Shown: positions 7,677 to 9,128 of the stretch, piece by piece
How the letters are laid out: every line of letters begins with the position of its first letter
How positions within the stretch are numbered: position 1 is the stretch's first letter
NCBI GenBank assembly: GCA_913055135.1
Contig: CAJXJV010000041.1
Location: forward strand, 1-9,128
Origin: an uncultured Desulfurobacterium sp.
GTDB lineage: Bacteria; Aquificota; Aquificia; Desulfurobacteriales; Desulfurobacteriaceae
DNA: 9,128 nt
Reading direction: 5' to 3'
Notes under the pieces: generated by a model
The model's input: only the letters and a program-made list of their open reading frames with translations
Databases searched by the model: none
What the model was told of the DNA's origin: nothing
Program-made: the position numbers and the translations under genes

Positions 7677-8146
7677 TTCTTTGGACCTCCCCAGATAAAG
7701 CAGGTGGTATCAACAAATTTTTTGTTCATCTCTTTGAGTCTTTCGGCTATAACTTTAACCATCGCCTCAAGGAGTTTTATTGCAAGCTGAGGGTCTTCCT
7801 CTTTTAACTTTTCATAACCTTCTCTCGTAAGAATAAGAGTGTAAGTCTCTTTTGATGCAACGCCTTTTGAAGAATGGAGCTTATTGCTGAAAAAGGAGAG
7901 TTCTCCAAGTGGAGTTCCGAATTCACTTACAGCAACCTTGACCTCATTTCCAAACGAGTCTGGTCTGTAAAGTCCAACTCTTCCCTTTACTATAAAGAAG
8001 ATCTTGTCTCCTGGATCTCCTTCCTCAAAAAGAACAGCTCCTTTTGGATAGACCTTATAGTCAAGGTACCTTGCTATTTCCTCTAATTCCTTCTCTTCAA
8101 ATGTTGCAAACAACGGAAACTCTTTTGCCAGTTCAACTTTTACCAT
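7673..8146 (-). CDS. Stand-alone cyclic-nucleotide-binding-fold (CRP/cNMP) domain protein, no DNA-binding domain
   Basis: This small soluble protein (157 residues from ATG 8146) is a single cNMP-binding beta-roll. Visible parts: an N-terminal helix LAKEFPLFATFEEKELEEIA (7-26), the strand-loop YPKGAVLFEEGDPGDKIFFI (33-52), VKGRVGLYRPD, then FGTPLGELSFFSN with the GEL of the phosphate-binding cassette (81-83). A C-terminal helix (about 118-145) resembles the CRP dimer helix. The protein then ends at GPKK: there is no helix-turn-helix, kinase or transporter part. The cassette arginine that binds the cyclic phosphate is missing; the region reads KLHSSKGVAS. It may therefore bind another ligand, bind weakly, or be purely structural. 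It overlaps the nuoG-like stop (TGATG) and the nuoH start (GTGA), so it is probably co-translated with complex I. Function is unknown; regulation or assembly of the complex is an inference. ATG 8149 is an alternative start. Confidence 0.9.
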   Translation of the reverse strand: MVKVELAKEFPLFATFEEKELEEIARYLDYKVYPKGAVLFEEGDPGDKIFFIVKGRVGLYRPDSFGNEVKVAVSEFGTPLGELSFFSNKLHSSKGVASKETYTLILTREGYEKLKEEDPQLAIKLLEAMVKVIAERLKEMNKKFVDTTCFIWGGPKK

Positions 8147-9128
8147 CATCCCTCCGAAAGAATTTCACAGGGTATTCCCGTCAGATAAGGAAAGCTCCTC
8201 CTCAAAAGGTCTGATATATCCCTTGAAAATCTTTCAATCCTCAGGAGAGCTTTCCCTTCAGGAATCGAACTATCCTCAACAACAGGAACAACTAACTCTT
8301 TACCTTCGGTCTTCAGTGTTACCATCTTTCTGCCTCTGGCATCCTCAGGGTTGAGGTGGAGTTCTCTTTTTCTGGAAACTTTCACAACGTTTCCTGAGTA
8401 GTAGCTAACAGAATTCCAGCCCGTCCTGTTTGGAAGAACTGTTAGAGATAGATAGCCCTCTTTTTTCTCTACTTTTGTACTTCCGAGCTCTTTATCGGTT
8501 TTAATTTCTTTCTTCTGGAAGTCTGAGGTTCTGAATGGAAGTCTTGAGAGTATCTCCAGGAGGGAACATTCCGTATTAAGAGCTGTTTCAAGTTTGAGAA
8601 CTCCTTCAAGACCCTCTACAGTTCCACTTTTTTCAAGCCCTGTCTCTATTGGAATTATCAGATGGGCATTTGAAACGTCATGATTGTAGTAAGGCGTAAA
8701 CAGGACTGTAAACTTTGAAAAATCTATTTTCTCTCCAAAGAAATCTCTATTTGATTCAACGTTCACAAGAACGTTTACCTCACCATTAAGCTCAGAAGGT
8801 TTTTTCAAATCAAAAAGCTTAGCAACTTTTATGGAATTGGCTTTTGGTGGAATAACAATAATTGAACTTTTTGCTACCATCCTATCGGCGAGAAAAGCAA
8901 CGGTCTTCGAAATCTCCTTAACGTCAGGGTGGAAAAGAGCCATACCTCCAATGACGAAGGCAACCTTCTTGTTTCTGAGAACCTTTGAAATCTTATCTAA
9001 CCTTTCGTCCTGAGAGGAGTAAGAAGTATCAAAAGTTCCCATGATAAGATGCTTGAGAGTATCTATGAACTTTTCCTCGTTAACTATTAGAGATTCAAAG
9101 GCAACTGAGTCAAGCTTTGATTTGAGAC
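8146..9128 (-). CDS. nuoG: NuoG-like subunit of NADH-quinone oxidoreductase, C-terminal 326 residues; runs off right edge
   Basis: The frame is open to the right edge, 28 codons beyond the ATG at 9042, so that internal Met is not the start. NuoG is the large Fe-S subunit of the peripheral arm; its C-terminal half is a molybdopterin-oxidoreductase-like fold without cofactor. Features fitting that half: AFVIGGMALFHPDVKEISKT (visible residues about 56-75), the domain-III-like stretch DVSNAHLIIPIETGLEKSGT with following VEG (about 150-171), and the terminal domain LHLNPEDARGRKMVTLKTEG with later PEGKALL (about 256-293), which resembles the molybdopterin-dinucleotide-binding barrel. The Fe-S cysteine motifs expected upstream are outside the window. 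The match is divergent: the usual N-EGR-Q after the GT is not kept. The position just before nuoH supports NuoG most. It could also be a truncated formate-dehydrogenase-like paralogue serving as NuoG. Confidence 0.75.
   Translation of the reverse strand, partial: LKSKLDSVAFESLIVNEEKFIDTLKHLIMGTFDTSYSSQDERLDKISKVLRNKKVAFVIGGMALFHPDVKEISKTVAFLADRMVAKSSIIVIPPKANSIKVAKLFDLKKPSELNGEVNVLVNVESNRDFFGEKIDFSKFTVLFTPYYNHDVSNAHLIIPIETGLEKSGTVEGLEGVLKLETALNTECSLLEILSRLPFRTSDFQKKEIKTDKELGSTKVEKKEGYLSLTVLPNRTGWNSVSYYSGNVVKVSRKRELHLNPEDARGRKMVTLKTEGKELVVPVVEDSSIPEGKALLRIERFSRDISDLLRRSFPYLTGIPCEILSEG
8151..8155 (-). promoter_or_regulatory. Ribosome binding site for the cNMP-domain gene
   Basis: GGAGG lies within the last codons of the nuoG-like gene, 4 bases before ATG 8146 and 1 base before ATG 8149. 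The 1-base spacing is too short, so the second ATG is preferred. Even so, 4 bases is tighter than at the other genes here. Confidence 0.45.

Noticed and set aside
8146..9042. A complete 298-residue gene starting at ATG 9042
   Set aside because: The same frame stays open for 28 more codons to the window edge, and there is no clear ribosome site before that ATG. It is the C-terminal part of a longer NuoG-like gene.

Overview
The window is almost entirely coding, and all coding is on the minus strand. It holds the distal part of a bacterial complex I (NADH:quinone oxidoreductase, nuo) operon. In transcription order (right to left) the genes are: the C-terminal part of a NuoG-like subunit (8146 to the right edge), a small stand-alone cyclic-nucleotide-binding-domain protein (7673-8146), nuoH, nuoI, nuoJ, nuoK, nuoL, nuoM, nuoN, and the N-terminal 228 codons of selA (selenocysteine synthase), which runs off the left edge. 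No RNA gene, mobile element, CRISPR array, promoter or convincing terminator was seen. No stretch of 300 bases lacks a gene.

Organism: the order G-H-I-J-K-L-M-N is the standard bacterial complex I order. The coding strand is purine-rich, Arg is mostly AGA/AGG, ATA is common for Ile, GC is roughly 40-45% by eye, and genes overlap or nearly touch. This fits a compact thermophile genome. The SelA N-terminus, including its YSNLEYDL and GKRGLRYR segments, resembles my memory of the Aquifex SelA. I therefore favour Aquificota, possibly Desulfurobacteriaceae. This is inference, not a database result.

How the genes work together: NuoG and NuoI carry Fe-S clusters of the electron-transfer arm. NuoH forms the quinone-site and membrane junction. 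NuoJ, K, L, M and N form the proton-pumping membrane arm, and the key Lys/Glu residues of L, M and N are visible. Spacing between genes runs from a 4-base overlap (ATGA, GTGA, TTGA) to 19 bases, so the cluster is almost certainly one transcript with extensive translational coupling.

Two departures from a textbook nuo operon stand out. (1) A single-domain CRP/cNMP-fold protein with no DNA-binding domain sits between nuoG and nuoH, overlaps both, and lacks the usual phosphate-binding arginine. (2) nuoN is broken by a one-base frameshift near 858-860. The last conserved residues and final membrane helix continue in the -1 frame to a stop at 681-683, which overlaps the TTG start of selA. If the frameshift is real it would truncate NuoN and remove the stop-start coupling to selA. 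If it is a sequencing error, nuoN is a normal 482-residue gene.
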